Shown piece after piece: positions 52,780 through 61,126 of a stretch of 64,000 bases of DNA. The notes under the pieces are model-generated. The model did not search any database, had not been told where the DNA came from, and was given only the letters and a program-made list of their open reading frames with translations. The first letter of the stretch is position 1; each line of letters starts with the position of its first letter. A program made the position numbers and the translations under genes. Source of the stretch: Nocardia sputorum (GTDB lineage Bacteria; Actinomycetota; Actinomycetes; Mycobacteriales; Mycobacteriaceae). The stretch is taken from the NCBI RefSeq assembly GCF_027924405.1, contig NZ_AP026978.1, positions 5,022,001 through 5,086,000 on the forward strand, in the 5' to 3' direction.

Positions 52780-53244
52780 ATGCCGCTCGAGGTTGGCACT
52801 GTCGCGCCGGATTTCACGCTGAAGGACCAGAACAACCAGGAAGTCTCGTTGTCGGACTACCGGGGCAAGAAGAACGTCCTGATCGTGTTCTACCCGCTCG
52901 CCTTCACCGGCATCTGCCAGGGCGAGCTGTGCAAGGTCCGCGACGAGCTGCCCAAGTTCCAGAACGACAACGCGGAGATCCTCGCGATCTCCGTAGGCCC
53001 GCCGCCCACGCACAAGATCTGGGCCGCCGAGCAGGGCTACACCTTCCCGCTGCTGTCGGACTTCTGGCCGCACGGCGCGGTGGCCCAGGCCTACGGCGTC
53101 TTCAACGAGAAGTCCGGCTACCCCAATCGCGGCACGTTCGTCGTCGACCGCGAGGGCTACATCCGCTTCGCCGAGATGAACGGCCCCGGAGAACCCCGTG
53201 ACCAGGCGGCTTGGGAGAAAGCGCTCGCCGCGCTAGATTCATAA
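52780..53244 (+). CDS. ahpE: one-Cys peroxiredoxin AhpE
   Basis: A 154-residue peroxiredoxin that reduces peroxides, especially fatty-acid hydroperoxides and peroxynitrite in the M. tuberculosis enzyme. The peroxidatic Cys46 lies in FYPLAFTGICQGEL, with the Pro-x-x-x-Thr-x-x-Cys layout. A second Cys51 (GELCKVRD) is present where I recall a non-Cys residue in M. tuberculosis. ATG 52780 follows GATGGAGGATT. It ends 17 bases before tRNA-Val. Confidence 0.95.
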   Translation: MPLEVGTVAPDFTLKDQNNQEVSLSDYRGKKNVLIVFYPLAFTGICQGELCKVRDELPKFQNDNAEILAISVGPPPTHKIWAAEQGYTFPLLSDFWPHGAVAQAYGVFNEKSGYPNRGTFVVDREGYIRFAEMNGPGEPRDQAAWEKALAALDS

Positions 53245-53261
53245 GCCGCCGGTAACGGCAC

Positions 53262-53336
53262 GGGCGTATAGCTCAGCGGTAGAGCACTGGTTTTACACAC
53301 CAGCGGTCGGGGGTTCGATCCCCTCTGCGCCCACCA
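53262..53336 (+). tRNA. tRNA-Val (anticodon TAC), CCA encoded
   Basis: The acceptor GGGCGTA (53262-53268) pairs with TGCGCCC (53326-53332) with one T-G wobble. The D arm is AGCTCAGCGGTAGAGC, the anticodon stem is CTGGT/ACCAG around TTTACAC (anticodon TAC, valine), and the T arm contains GGGGGTTCGATCCCC. Discriminator A is at 53333 and a genomic CCA follows at 53334-53336. It lies at the end of the conserved block, next to the decayed accessory zone. Confidence 0.97.
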
Positions 53337-53615
53337 CGAGTAGGTGAGCCGTGCGTCGGCGGGGCGCCGGATCAGGGCCAGAGCGTCGAGCACCGGCCGG
53401 TGGGTGGGCGTTGTTCGACTCGAGGTCAGCCGCGCAGTCAGCTTGTCCACGTCGACGACCGTGCACTCCCGGAAGCCCAAGTGCGATCGATTCTGCGCCC
53501 GGTGGTACCGCATCGGCCTTCGTGTACTTGGTGACACGATCCTCAACGGCACAGCGAGAAACGGTGGCGCAATTCACTGTCCCAACCAATCCCGGCATCG
53601 TGGCATTATCTCGGG

Positions 53616-54167
53616 GTGTTCACGACTCTCTCCGGACGAGGTGCCCAGCTGGCGATCATCTGTCTCGGTTGGGTGGCTCCGGTGTTCGTATTCTGGCTCT
53701 TGGTCGCACTGCCGGAGTCCTTTTGGTTGGCTGGAACGCTGATTGCTGCATTGGTTGCCGGCGCCGTGACACTTACCGCGGCCGTGCACATTGTCAGACC
53801 CCCGGACTCGCCTGTAACAACAGACGACGAGCTGACCGATTGCGGGTTCGTGGTCGGAAGTGCCGCGTGGTTGCTCGGCGGGGCGCTGTGCCTTGTCCGC
53901 TACTTGTTGCTTCCGGATTCGTGCGGCGGTTCAGGCGGGCTTGGTTCGTTCGCGTGTTTACATCGAGCCGGGCCTGTACTCGAGGTGATGGGTGTGGCGT
54001 GCGCGCTTGCCGCGACGCCCGTGTTTGCGGTGCTTTTTCGCGTCGGGCGTCGTTCAGCGGCGGCCGCATGGCTGTCACCCGCGATCGTGGTCAGCTTCTA
54101 CCTGCTCGCGGCATGGCTGTGGTCACCGCACACGGGCTTGGGTGTCCCGCACCGGATCGCTGGTTAG
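53616..54167 (+). CDS. hypothetical membrane protein
   Basis: A 183-residue protein starting at GTG 53616 with about five hydrophobic segments (LAIICLGWVAPVFVFWLLVAL, LAGTLIAALVAGAVTLTAAV, VGSAAWLLGGALCLVRYLLL, VLEVMGVACALAATPVFAVL, LSPAIVVSFYLLAAWLW). It has several Cys and no known family. Its base composition is lower in GC than the core genes and it follows a tRNA, suggesting acquired DNA. The 279 bases before it hold no clear gene; a long minus-strand frame there is antisense tRNA. Confidence 0.6.
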   Translation: MFTTLSGRGAQLAIICLGWVAPVFVFWLLVALPESFWLAGTLIAALVAGAVTLTAAVHIVRPPDSPVTTDDELTDCGFVVGSAAWLLGGALCLVRYLLLPDSCGGSGGLGSFACLHRAGPVLEVMGVACALAATPVFAVLFRVGRRSAAAAWLSPAIVVSFYLLAAWLWSPHTGLGVPHRIAG

Positions 54168-54329
54168 CTCCGCGCCCTGCGCCAACGGGGTCGATGCGAC
54201 GCGACTACCAAATCCATAGCCTGTCTCCAGGCGGACAATGCCTCAGGGGAAGGGAGCGGCCGGGCCATCCAGCGCCCCAGCACCTAGACTTCAGCGGTCG
54301 GCCCTGGCACTGTCGCCCGGCTCTGTCCT
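54168..54329. other. non-coding stretch ahead of the 62-bp duplication
   Basis: No reading frame here has a convincing start, ribosome site or protein-like pattern. With the relics that follow it makes a 573-base interval without an intact gene between the membrane protein and the GNAT gene. Confidence 0.4.
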
Positions 54330-54391
54330 AACGATTTTCCGGCTACAGGGTGATGGGATTGCCCTTCGCCAGCGGCCACTACCTGGCGCTG
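54330..54391. repeat. 62-bp direct repeat, copy 1
   Basis: Identical to 55416-55477 except for one base. It begins AACGATTTTCCGGCTAC and ends CACTACCTGGCGCTG. Copy 2 is coding in a gene downstream; copy 1 is out of context and is a partial duplicate. Confidence 0.85.
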
Positions 54392-54680
54392 AGCCAGCCC
54401 ATGCTTCCTCTCGGGACCCAGCCCTCGTGGGTGTTGTCCGAATCCATGAACAACTCCCAGTGGTGCACCCCGGGCAGCCTCGGCACATATCGCCCAGCGA
54501 TCCAGATCACCAAGTCGTAGATCGTGGAGACGGCCGGGAACATCCAGCGCTGACCGTGCGGCAGTGCGTCGTCGCCGGCGTCCAGCGACGCACGATCAAG
54601 GACAACCTCCACCCAATCCGGCACGATCGGATACTTCCAAAGGCGGGCGACGACCCGGAACAGGCACGCCGGGCGGTGGC
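54379..54680 (-). pseudogene. truncated gene relic ending in the duplicated segment
   Basis: The minus strand reads a protein-like stretch: RVVARLWKYPIVPDWVEVVL, then DALPHGQRWMFPAVSTIYDL and GVHHWELFMDSDNTHEGWVP, ending GWLSAR at a TAG that lies inside the 62-bp repeat. The frame has natural composition but no start. The 3' end of an older gene appears to have been replaced by the duplication. Family not recognised. Confidence 0.5.
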
Positions 54681-54740
54681 GTTTTCCGCGGCTCCTTCGG
54701 AGCACCTGTTGCCGTGCAGCCGGCTCTGTATCGTCGCGAT

Positions 54741-55319
54741 ATGCCCGCGTTGATCGCTCCGACGACACGTCTGCATACGGCCTGGCTGGAGGCGCACGAC
54801 GAGTGGGGTCCGGGCCCGCACGAGGACGGTTTCGGACTGCGGCCGTACGACGAAGTGCGTTCGCCGACCGGTTTCGCCGCCTGGGTGGCCCGTCTGGCCG
54901 ACGAATCGGGTCAGGCGTGGGCCGAGACCGGCCGGGCGCGGTGCACCTACCGATGGATCGTGGAGGACGACCGAGTGCTCGGCGGGATCGCTCTGCGGCA
55001 CGGCTTCGACGATTTCGTGCGATGGGCCGGTCACATCGGCTACGGCATCCGGCCGTCCGCGCGCCGACGCGGCCTCGCCACCTGGGCGCTGAGCCGGATG
55101 CTCGGCGAGGCGGAGAAGCTGGGCATGGACCGGGTGCTGATCGTCTGCGCGGCCGACAACGCCCCCTCCGCGAAAACCATCGAGCGCCGAGGCGGCGTCC
55201 TCGAGCGGATCGTGGACACCCCGCTCGGTCCGGCACGGCGTTACTGGGTGTCCACCGGCGACCACGACCAGCGGCCCGCGCTGCGGCAGACGGGAAACCC
55301 AGCGGCGGACGTAAAATGA
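54741..55319 (+). CDS. GNAT family N-acetyltransferase
   Basis: A 192-residue enzyme of the RimJ/RimL-like GNAT group: YRWIVEDDRVLGGIALRHGF, then the motif A IGYGIRPSARRRGLATWALS and DRVLIVCAADNAPSAKTIERRGG, where the Asn and the ERRGG turn are typical. The acceptor is unknown. ATG 54741 is the first start past the relic upstream. Its stop overlaps the ATG at 55316 of the next frame (ATGA). It is bracketed by the two 62-bp repeat copies. Confidence 0.85.
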   Translation: MPALIAPTTRLHTAWLEAHDEWGPGPHEDGFGLRPYDEVRSPTGFAAWVARLADESGQAWAETGRARCTYRWIVEDDRVLGGIALRHGFDDFVRWAGHIGYGIRPSARRRGLATWALSRMLGEAEKLGMDRVLIVCAADNAPSAKTIERRGGVLERIVDTPLGPARRYWVSTGDHDQRPALRQTGNPAADVK

Positions 55320-55351
55320 TCGGCACGAGCCCACTCCTCGAGGAGGCTGCG

Positions 55352-56074
55352 ATGCCCGACAGCCCGCGCTCGATCGCCGCAGTAGACAAAGCGCTCCCCC
55401 CGGGTACGGACGAGGAACGATTTTCCGGCTACGGGGTGATGGGATTGCCCTTCGCCAGCGGCCACTACCTGGCGCTGCGGCATTTCCCTGCCAGCTCGGT
55501 CGGTGCCGGGTACGACGCGGTGTGGCATCGCGACCCCGACGCCAGATGGGTGATCTACAGCAGCGTCTCCCCGGCGACCAGCTGTGCCCGCTATTTCGGA
55601 TCAGCACTCGAAGACGCGCGGGTCGAGGACATATCGGTCGACTGGACGGGACCGTCCACATTCACGGTGCGGGTCGGCGACAAGATCGTGTGGGATCTCG
55701 AACTGGGCCGCTCGGCGGCGACGAAGGCGATGACGGGTATGGGCCGGATGATGCCTGCCGCCTTGTGGCGACGTCCCGCCGTTCTGTCGCTCGTGTCGCG
55801 GGTGGCGGGTCCGGCGCTCGGCGTCGGGCGGGTGCAGCTCAGCGGTACTTCCCCGAACGGTCAATGGTTCCTGGCCAATCCCCGGATGCTGTGGACGGTC
55901 GAGAACAGCACTGCCCGGATCGACGGAATCGACATCGGCCCTCCGGGACCACTCGCCGAACAAGCCACATTGGGTGAGTTCTGGCTGCCGCAACGCGGAA
56001 TGTTCGCCGTGGGCGAGTCCTACTTCGAACGGTTCGATCCGACGCGCCATCGTCCGGCCCGCCCCGGCGTCTGA
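55352..56074 (+). CDS. protein of unknown function (240 aa)
   Basis: ATG 55352 has AGGAGG five bases ahead (55341-55346) and is preferred; ATG 55316, overlapping the acetyltransferase stop, would add 12 residues. The protein is cytoplasmic with no signal or membrane segment. Recognisable blocks are FSGYGVMGLPFASGHYLALR (coded by repeat copy 2), WVIYSSVSPATSCARYFGSA, RVGDKIVWDLELG and WFLANPRMLWTVEN. I do not know the family; it looks like an acetoacetate-decarboxylase-like or lipocalin-type beta fold, which is a guess. Confidence 0.75.
   Translation: MPDSPRSIAAVDKALPPGTDEERFSGYGVMGLPFASGHYLALRHFPASSVGAGYDAVWHRDPDARWVIYSSVSPATSCARYFGSALEDARVEDISVDWTGPSTFTVRVGDKIVWDLELGRSAATKAMTGMGRMMPAALWRRPAVLSLVSRVAGPALGVGRVQLSGTSPNGQWFLANPRMLWTVENSTARIDGIDIGPPGPLAEQATLGEFWLPQRGMFAVGESYFERFDPTRHRPARPGV
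55416..55477. repeat. 62-bp direct repeat, copy 2
   Basis: The source copy of the repeat at 54330-54391, lying in coding sequence (residues near FSGYGVMGLPFASG). The one mismatch is a G for A. Confidence 0.85.
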
Positions 56075-56145
56075 ATGGCGGCACCGGTTTCCGAGCTTGT
56101 GCATCCCCAAGCGAACGGCGCACGAATAGCGCCGGACCCGGCCGA

Positions 56146-56964
56146 TCAGCCCGACCGGCGGGCGGTAACCAACAGGTACTCCCACTCCATCCGCCCGTTG
56201 CCGCGGTCGTACCGGGCGGCGAGTTCGGCGAGTGCGTCGTCCAATTGCGCGATCCGGTCGGGCTCCCCGGCATTGGCCTTGTACACCGCGACCGTCGGTC
56301 CGTAGTAGGACTTGAAGAAGTCACGGAACTCCGCGCCGTCGGCGAAACGGTCGATGACCGCGTTCTCGCGGCGCAGTTCCAGATCGGCGACGCGATCGCC
56401 CAGCAACGACCGCACGTGTTCCTCGTCGCCCCACAGCGGCGGCGGCTGCGCGCCGGGCGGAGGCGGCGGAGCGAACGGTTTCATCGTGGCGAACATCTGC
56501 CCGATGAAGCCGTCGGGCGTCCAGTTGATCAGCCCGATCGTGCCGCCCGGTTTGGCCACACGCACCAATTCGTCCGCGGCCGCTTGGTGGAACGGTGCGA
56601 ACATGACGCCCACACACGAGATGACGGCGTCGAATTCGGCGTCGGCGTAGGGCAACGCCTCGGCGTCGGCTTCCTGCCACCGCAACTCGACGCCCCGCGC
56701 GGCGGCGATTCGCCTGCCTGCCTCGAACAACTCCGGCGTCAGATCGCTCGCCACGACCTCCGCACCGGCCTCCGCGGCCGGTATCGCGGCATTGCCGGAT
56801 CCGGCCGCGACATCCAGCACCCGCTGGCCACGACCGATGCGGGCGGCCTCGACCAGACGCCGACCGAGTTCCGGGATGACTTCGGTGGCGATGGACGAAT
56901 AGTCGCCCAGTGCCCACATCGCGCGGTGCCGCCGCTTGAGATCCGCGGAGCCGGAATCGGTCAT
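56146..56964 (-). CDS. class I SAM-dependent methyltransferase
   Basis: A 272-residue methyltransferase of the UbiE/Coq5-like group. SAM motif I is VLDVAAGSGNAAIPAA, with VVASDLTPEL (motif II acidic residue) and EADAEALPYADAEFDAVISCVGV following; LVRVAKPGGTIGLINW is motif III. ATG 56964 (MTDSGSADLKRRHRAMW) begins the usual helical N-terminus. The substrate is unknown. The intergenic region upstream contains a pseudogene. Confidence 0.88.
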   Translation of the reverse strand: MTDSGSADLKRRHRAMWALGDYSSIATEVIPELGRRLVEAARIGRGQRVLDVAAGSGNAAIPAAEAGAEVVASDLTPELFEAGRRIAAARGVELRWQEADAEALPYADAEFDAVISCVGVMFAPFHQAAADELVRVAKPGGTIGLINWTPDGFIGQMFATMKPFAPPPPPGAQPPPLWGDEEHVRSLLGDRVADLELRRENAVIDRFADGAEFRDFFKSYYGPTVAVYKANAGEPDRIAQLDDALAELAARYDRGNGRMEWEYLLVTARRSG

Positions 56965-57121
56965 CTGAACGCTCCCTCTGCAGTCGGGCCGGTCGACGCT
57001 GCCGAGAGAGGAAACTCCTCCGCGCCGAACCACTCATCGAAACCGCAAGCCGACCAGGTGTTACCCGGCGAAATCCGCGACAAACGATGTCCGGGCGGCT
57101 GGCTCCGCACGGCACGCGGGT

Positions 57122-57430
57122 CTACCCCACAATCCGGCCGCGTGACCGGGCGGCGCGGCCGCGATCCCGGCGGATAAGCCGCCGCCGGAACTGGGCCAAC
57201 GCCGTCTGCCCGAGTGTCCCGGCGAGGGACGGTCCTGCGGAGGGCCGGTCGGGAGCCAGACCGAGGATGCCGGTCAGATCACGCAGACATTCCTAGAAGA
57301 CCGGTTCCAGGTCGGTGAAGGCGAAGTCCAGTTGGTGCAGAACTTCCATGCAGAGCAGCCCGAACGTCAGATCCAGCAGCACCCCCTCCGAACCGCTGCC
57401 CGGCTCGATGGCGTTCGGACTCCGGCTGCC
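57122..57430 (-). pseudogene. gene relic interrupted by an in-frame TAG
   Basis: On the minus strand a coding-like frame reads EGVLLDLTFGLLCMEVLHQL, DFAFTDLEPVF, stop (57293-57295), then continues in the same frame ECLRDLTGILGL, SAGPSLAGTLGQTALAQFRR to a second stop at 57122. The helical pattern resembles the C-terminal ligand domain of a TetR regulator, but the DNA-binding part is missing. The rest of the 470-base gap (56965-57121 and up to 57434) holds nothing else recognisable. Confidence 0.5.
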
Positions 57431-57434
57431 GGTC

Positions 57435-58454
57435 CTAGCAGCGTTCATACTGACGCGCGTAGGGCTGCGACTCCGGTGGAACGTCGCGCCAGGATGGCTG
57501 GCAACCGCCGACGAAGACCGCGAAAACGGGGACGTTGCGGTCTCCGATCGTGTAGTCGACCACGGCACCGGGCTGCGCCAGGTAGGGAAGATGCCGATCG
57601 GCGAGTTGTGTTGCCTGCGAAGCGGTGAGTTGCTTTCCGACAGGAGGGTATATCGCGACGTCCAGGGTGCGGCCTGCTTTGCCGGGCGGTTCGTATACGG
57701 AAATCTCGACGAAGAACGGGGTGGGTTGATCGGTCAGAAACCACTCCCACATCTCGAGTTCACCATTGGACGGGAAGCGGGGTCGGCCGTGCGGGATGGG
57801 GGGGTCCGTGTTGAGCCACCCGGGTTCCAGTCTCGAGTGATTGTTGAGCCCGCTCTCCTCATGAACGGTGGACACCGTCCAGTAATTCGATGCCAATTCG
57901 GGGAAGTCCTGGATGATTCGGCGCATCGCCGCTGTGGCACGGTGGGGTTCCGCCTCGGAGCCCGCTCCTACGCTGATGGCGTTGCTCATCTTGTCTACGT
58001 CAAAGCCGCGTGACCTCCAGCCCACCTGTGTGCCGGGGGCCGAGACTCTCACCCAGGTGTGTGCCGAGTTCGCTTCCCTGCTCACGTCCCGACCGAACCG
58101 CCAATCCGCAGAATAAGAACCCGTCATCCGGTCGATGTCGACCTCGGTGTAGTCCCCTTGGTAGCGCGGCGGAAGCTGCTGGGTGCCCATGGCACGCACC
58201 ACGGACGCGGCCTCGTCCGGTGTGGCGTCATCCTCCAGGCGTACGAAGAGTCGGGATGCGTACGTGCGGGACTTGCCCTCGTAATCGAACCAATGTGACG
58301 CATCGACCACCCCGGGAAGAGCCGCGATGGCAGTTTCGATCACGCGTGACCAGCTGTCACGCTCGGTCTGGTCGGGTCCTCGTGTCGGAAGAGTACATCC
58401 TGTCAGCAGGACTGCCGCCATCATCAATATGGCGGTCGGGGTGGTTGAGCGCAT
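57435..58454 (-). CDS. lipoprotein of unknown function
   Basis: A 339-residue lipoprotein: MRSTTPTAILMMAAV, lipobox LLTGC, so anchored outside the membrane. The mature part has repeated alpha-beta units with ETAIAALPGVVDASHWFDYE and SRLFVRLEDDATPDEAASVVRAMG, then a second similar half (AAMRRIIQDFPELASNYWTV). This suggests two tandem ferredoxin-like or BON-type folds. It ends in a C-terminal Cys. I know no named family. Its stop touches the relic region. Confidence 0.75.
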   Translation of the reverse strand: MRSTTPTAILMMAAVLLTGCTLPTRGPDQTERDSWSRVIETAIAALPGVVDASHWFDYEGKSRTYASRLFVRLEDDATPDEAASVVRAMGTQQLPPRYQGDYTEVDIDRMTGSYSADWRFGRDVSREANSAHTWVRVSAPGTQVGWRSRGFDVDKMSNAISVGAGSEAEPHRATAAMRRIIQDFPELASNYWTVSTVHEESGLNNHSRLEPGWLNTDPPIPHGRPRFPSNGELEMWEWFLTDQPTPFFVEISVYEPPGKAGRTLDVAIYPPVGKQLTASQATQLADRHLPYLAQPGAVVDYTIGDRNVPVFAVFVGGCQPSWRDVPPESQPYARQYERC

Positions 58455-58565
58455 AACGTTTCATTCTGGCGTCCAGAGGGGCGCCAGGCGCTGCTAGCGG
58501 ATTTCGGTCATGACGTTGGTCGGATCCGTGGGTCGGACCGTATCGAGCGCCCGCCAGACGGTGAT

Positions 58566-58763
58566 CTATCGCAGCGCGGGTGCTGGGAGGTCGACTGTGC
58601 GGGCCTCCGAGCGGATCTTCCGTATCTGGATGAGCTTCTTGTTCGCTGTGTAGAGCCTGATCCGGAGGTCGTCGACCTCGCCGAGCCAGCCGCGTTCGGT
58701 GACTTCGCGCAGCCCGTCGTTGAGGTTGACGACGATCGCCAGCCGCCGCGTAACGAAAGTCGA
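58566..58763 (-). pseudogene. C-terminal gene relic
   Basis: A 65-codon open frame on the minus strand between an in-frame stop (58764-58766) and TAG (58566-58568). It contains FVTRRLAIVVNLNDGLREVT, ERGWLGEVDDLRIRLYTANK, then IRKIRSEARTVDLPAPALR. The pattern is strongly protein-like (helical, with a sensible end), but there is no start. I would guess the tail of a mobile-element protein, without proof. The remainder of 58455-58813 shows nothing. Confidence 0.35.
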
Positions 58764-58813
58764 TCAGGACCAGGGCGCTGTCGTCAGTAGCGGTGCGCGG
58801 TTACTGTCGTGAT

Positions 58814-59656
58814 ATGCCGAGCGAGTCAGCGCCGCCCGTCCCGTCCTTCCACGAAAACGCGATTCCGGACGCTTCGCGCACCACCGGCGACGATCCGATG
58901 GCCGCGCTGGTCGGCATCCTCGATCTGCAAGCAGCGCTGCCGGGCATTCGGCGTATGCGGGCTTGGGGGCACGAAGTTCTGCACGTCCAGCCGGGCGAGC
59001 GCGCACTGGATATCGGAGCGGGCACGGGTACCGAGGTGATCGAGCTGGCCGGCCGGGTCGGCCCCGATGGCGACGCGGTCGGCGTCGACCCGAACCCCGC
59101 GATGATCGCCATCGCTCGTGGGCGCGCGGAGAGCGCGGACTGCCGGGCCCGCTTCGTCGAAGGCACCGCCTATCAGTTGCCCTTCCCGGACGATTACTTC
59201 GACGCCGTGCGCTGCGAGCGGGTCTACCAGCACCTCGACGACCCGGCGGCCGCCACCGCCGAGATCACCCGAGTCCTGCGACCGGGCGGTCGCGTGCTGC
59301 TCATCGACAGCGACTGGCACACCGTGATCACCCACCCCGGCGACCCCGAGGTGGTCGCCCGCTTGACGAAGGCGATGCTCGCGACCACCCCCAACCCCGC
59401 ATCGGGCCGCCGCCTCCGGGGCCTGCTCACCGCGGCGGGCTTCGTCATCGACGACATGGGATCGGAAGCGGTGATCTGGAACCCGGAGACCGCCCGTCCC
59501 CTGTTCATGCAGATGATCGCGTCCGCGACCACCGGCGGAGCGATCACCGAGGTGGAAGGGCGCGACCTCCTCGCCATCATGGAGGCGGGGATCGAGAAAG
59601 GCGACTACCACCTCTCGGTGACGATGTTCGCGGTGCTCGGCCACTTGGGTGGGTGA
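58814..59656 (+). CDS. class I SAM-dependent methyltransferase
   Basis: A 280-residue methyltransferase: motif I ALDIGAGTGTEVIELA, VVGVDPNPAMIAIARG-like GVDPNPAMIAIARGR, EGTAYQLPFPDDYFDAVRC and EITRVLRPGGRVLLIDSDWH. The arrangement is like UbiE or aromatic O/C-methyltransferases of secondary metabolism. ATG 58814 (MPSESAPPVPSFH) is preferred to one 21 bases earlier. Its substrate is unknown. It lies alone in the decayed zone. Confidence 0.9.
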   Translation: MPSESAPPVPSFHENAIPDASRTTGDDPMAALVGILDLQAALPGIRRMRAWGHEVLHVQPGERALDIGAGTGTEVIELAGRVGPDGDAVGVDPNPAMIAIARGRAESADCRARFVEGTAYQLPFPDDYFDAVRCERVYQHLDDPAAATAEITRVLRPGGRVLLIDSDWHTVITHPGDPEVVARLTKAMLATTPNPASGRRLRGLLTAAGFVIDDMGSEAVIWNPETARPLFMQMIASATTGGAITEVEGRDLLAIMEAGIEKGDYHLSVTMFAVLGHLGG

Positions 59657-60214
59657 GCCTCCGGCTCTCACCGTTGCTGCTTGGCATCCGGCTTGATTCG
59701 CCCGACCTCCCAGCACCCGCCACGCCGCCGTCTTACGCGGACATTCCCCCACGCGACAAGCACGAGCCGCTGCATGGTCATCTGCGCCTCGCCCACCCCC
59801 ATCACGTAGTCGGGCGGGTCATGCGGAAACCCATCGGCCACAACGCTGATCCATGTCGCTGCGCTCCATTCGCACTCGCCGGGTGATCTCGTCTACGCTG
59901 CGCCCCTCCGGCACCCGCACCGGCCACAACCACAACCCCACGCCGACCAGCGCGGCAAGTAGGGCGCGCGACCGCCAGCCACTGCCATCCGGTCACGGCA
60001 ATCTACGGGTGATCCATGACGGCTGTCCGTGGCCACCGCGAAATTCCCGCGTACGGCCAGTTGCGATTCCCCGCAGGCGGCCAGTTGTCGCCGCTGCACA
60101 CTGCCAGCATCCCGCCGAACATCGGATGTTGCCGACGAGGTGTGGCACGCAACTCCGGGCTACGGCTGTAGCCCTAGGTGTGCGCGGGGCGGTTCGCGGC
60201 TACCGTACGGACGG
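59657..60214. other. 558-base region without a convincing gene
   Basis: The minus strand shows fragmentary protein-like frames: one around 59820-60000 with LLAALVGVGLWLWPVRVPEG and RVRMERSDMDQRC, broken by stops and without a start, and another nearer 59690-59830 (DYVMGVGEAQMTMQRLVLVA). They are probably relics. No RNA, repeat or promoter stood out. Confidence 0.4.
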
Positions 60215-60574
60215 TCAGAATCGCGTGAAGCCGGTGAGCGCTCGCCGTACCGTCACCTCGCCGACAGGTCCAGCACGCAGCCCGTCGAGCACCTCGTCGG
60301 ACATCTCGCCGTAGGTCTCGAACGACTGAATACTGCAGTGCTCCATCACATCCTGGATGTAGGGATCGGACAACTTCCAGTGTGCGAGCACTGCCTCCGA
60401 GTCGCGATAGAGCTGAAAACTGTGTGCAAGCCCGCGGTCTTCGTCGAGAAAGACCTGCACCAACAGCTGCGGGCCATGCTCTGCGACGAACGCCACCGCC
60501 CGCTGTACGGCCACCTTGAACTGTTCGAGATGACCGTCGGTAATCCGCATGGTGTTGTGGAACAAAATGCTCAT
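60215..60574 (-). CDS. ABM-domain monooxygenase-like protein
   Basis: A 119-residue protein with the dimeric alpha-beta barrel (ABM) layout: FHNTMRITDGHLEQFKVAVQ, then AFVAEHGPQLLVQVFLDEDR, HSFQLYRDSEAVLAHWKLSD. The family includes cofactor-free quinol monooxygenases and haem-degrading enzymes, but no catalytic residue pattern was confirmed. The C-terminal 40 residues (MEHCSIQSFETYGEMSDE) are longer than the minimal domain. No partner gene is adjacent. Confidence 0.75.
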   Translation of the reverse strand: MSILFHNTMRITDGHLEQFKVAVQRAVAFVAEHGPQLLVQVFLDEDRGLAHSFQLYRDSEAVLAHWKLSDPYIQDVMEHCSIQSFETYGEMSDEVLDGLRAGPVGEVTVRRALTGFTRF

Positions 60575-60791
60575 TCCTCGAGAATGAAACCTCGATCATG
60601 GTTGAGGTCAAGTCGAACCGGCACGACGTTTCATACGACATGCTGCACGCGCTCCGGAACCGACCGCCCTCCGGGATGCGTGACGACGTTCGAGCTCTGT
60701 GCGACCGAGTCGGCGTCGCCGCGCACTGAGTGGATCCACGCTCTCCACTCGACGGGACACGTGACCCACTGTCCGTGCGGCCTTTGCCCTC

Positions 60792-61025
60792 TCAGAACAG
60801 ATGGCACTGGTCCGGCGGAAGAATACGCGCCACGCACAGGCCGACGATGCCGAAGAACAGGACGCTCGCGATGGCCCCTCGGACGGCGTCGACGATGCCC
60901 GGGGGCACTTCCACCACCGCGATCGGTTCGGCGGTGATCTCGGCGGCTGCCGCCGCGGGGACGGCTGTCGCGGCCGTCAGGGCAATCGTCGCGGCGGCGA
61001 TGATGCGCATACCGGCATGCTTCAT
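60792..61025 (-). CDS. small exported protein with a C-terminal membrane segment
   Basis: A 77-residue protein: signal peptide MKHAGMRIIAAATIALTAAT with cleavage near VPAAAAA, a short linker (ITAEPIAVVEVPPGIVD), then a hydrophobic helix VRGAIASVLFFGIVGLCVAR and end ILPPDQCHLF. It may be a small membrane-anchored protein. The ATG at 61025 has GAGGAGT-like sequence upstream. No family known. Confidence 0.6.
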   Translation of the reverse strand: MKHAGMRIIAAATIALTAATAVPAAAAAEITAEPIAVVEVPPGIVDAVRGAIASVLFFGIVGLCVARILPPDQCHLF

Positions 61026-61086
61026 GGTCGACTCCTCGCACTCGGCCCCGACCGTATGACGACCCTACGTCTGTCGGCGGATCCCG

Positions 61087-61112
61087 GGCAGCCGCCAATT
61101 CCATTGGCTGCC
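61087..61112 (-). terminator. hairpin after the DUF3145 gene
   Basis: GGCAG plus CCAAT (61087-61099, three-base bulge) pairs with ATTGGCTGCC (61103-61112) around TCC. It begins 15 bases after the minus-strand stop at 61127. Confidence 0.5.
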
Positions 61113-61126
61113 GGAGCCGCGAGCCC

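Noticed and set aside
53157..53552. A minus-strand frame with GSNPRPLVCKTSALPLSY
   Set aside because: This is the classic false protein produced by translating a tRNA gene backwards (tRNA-Val at 53262-53336).
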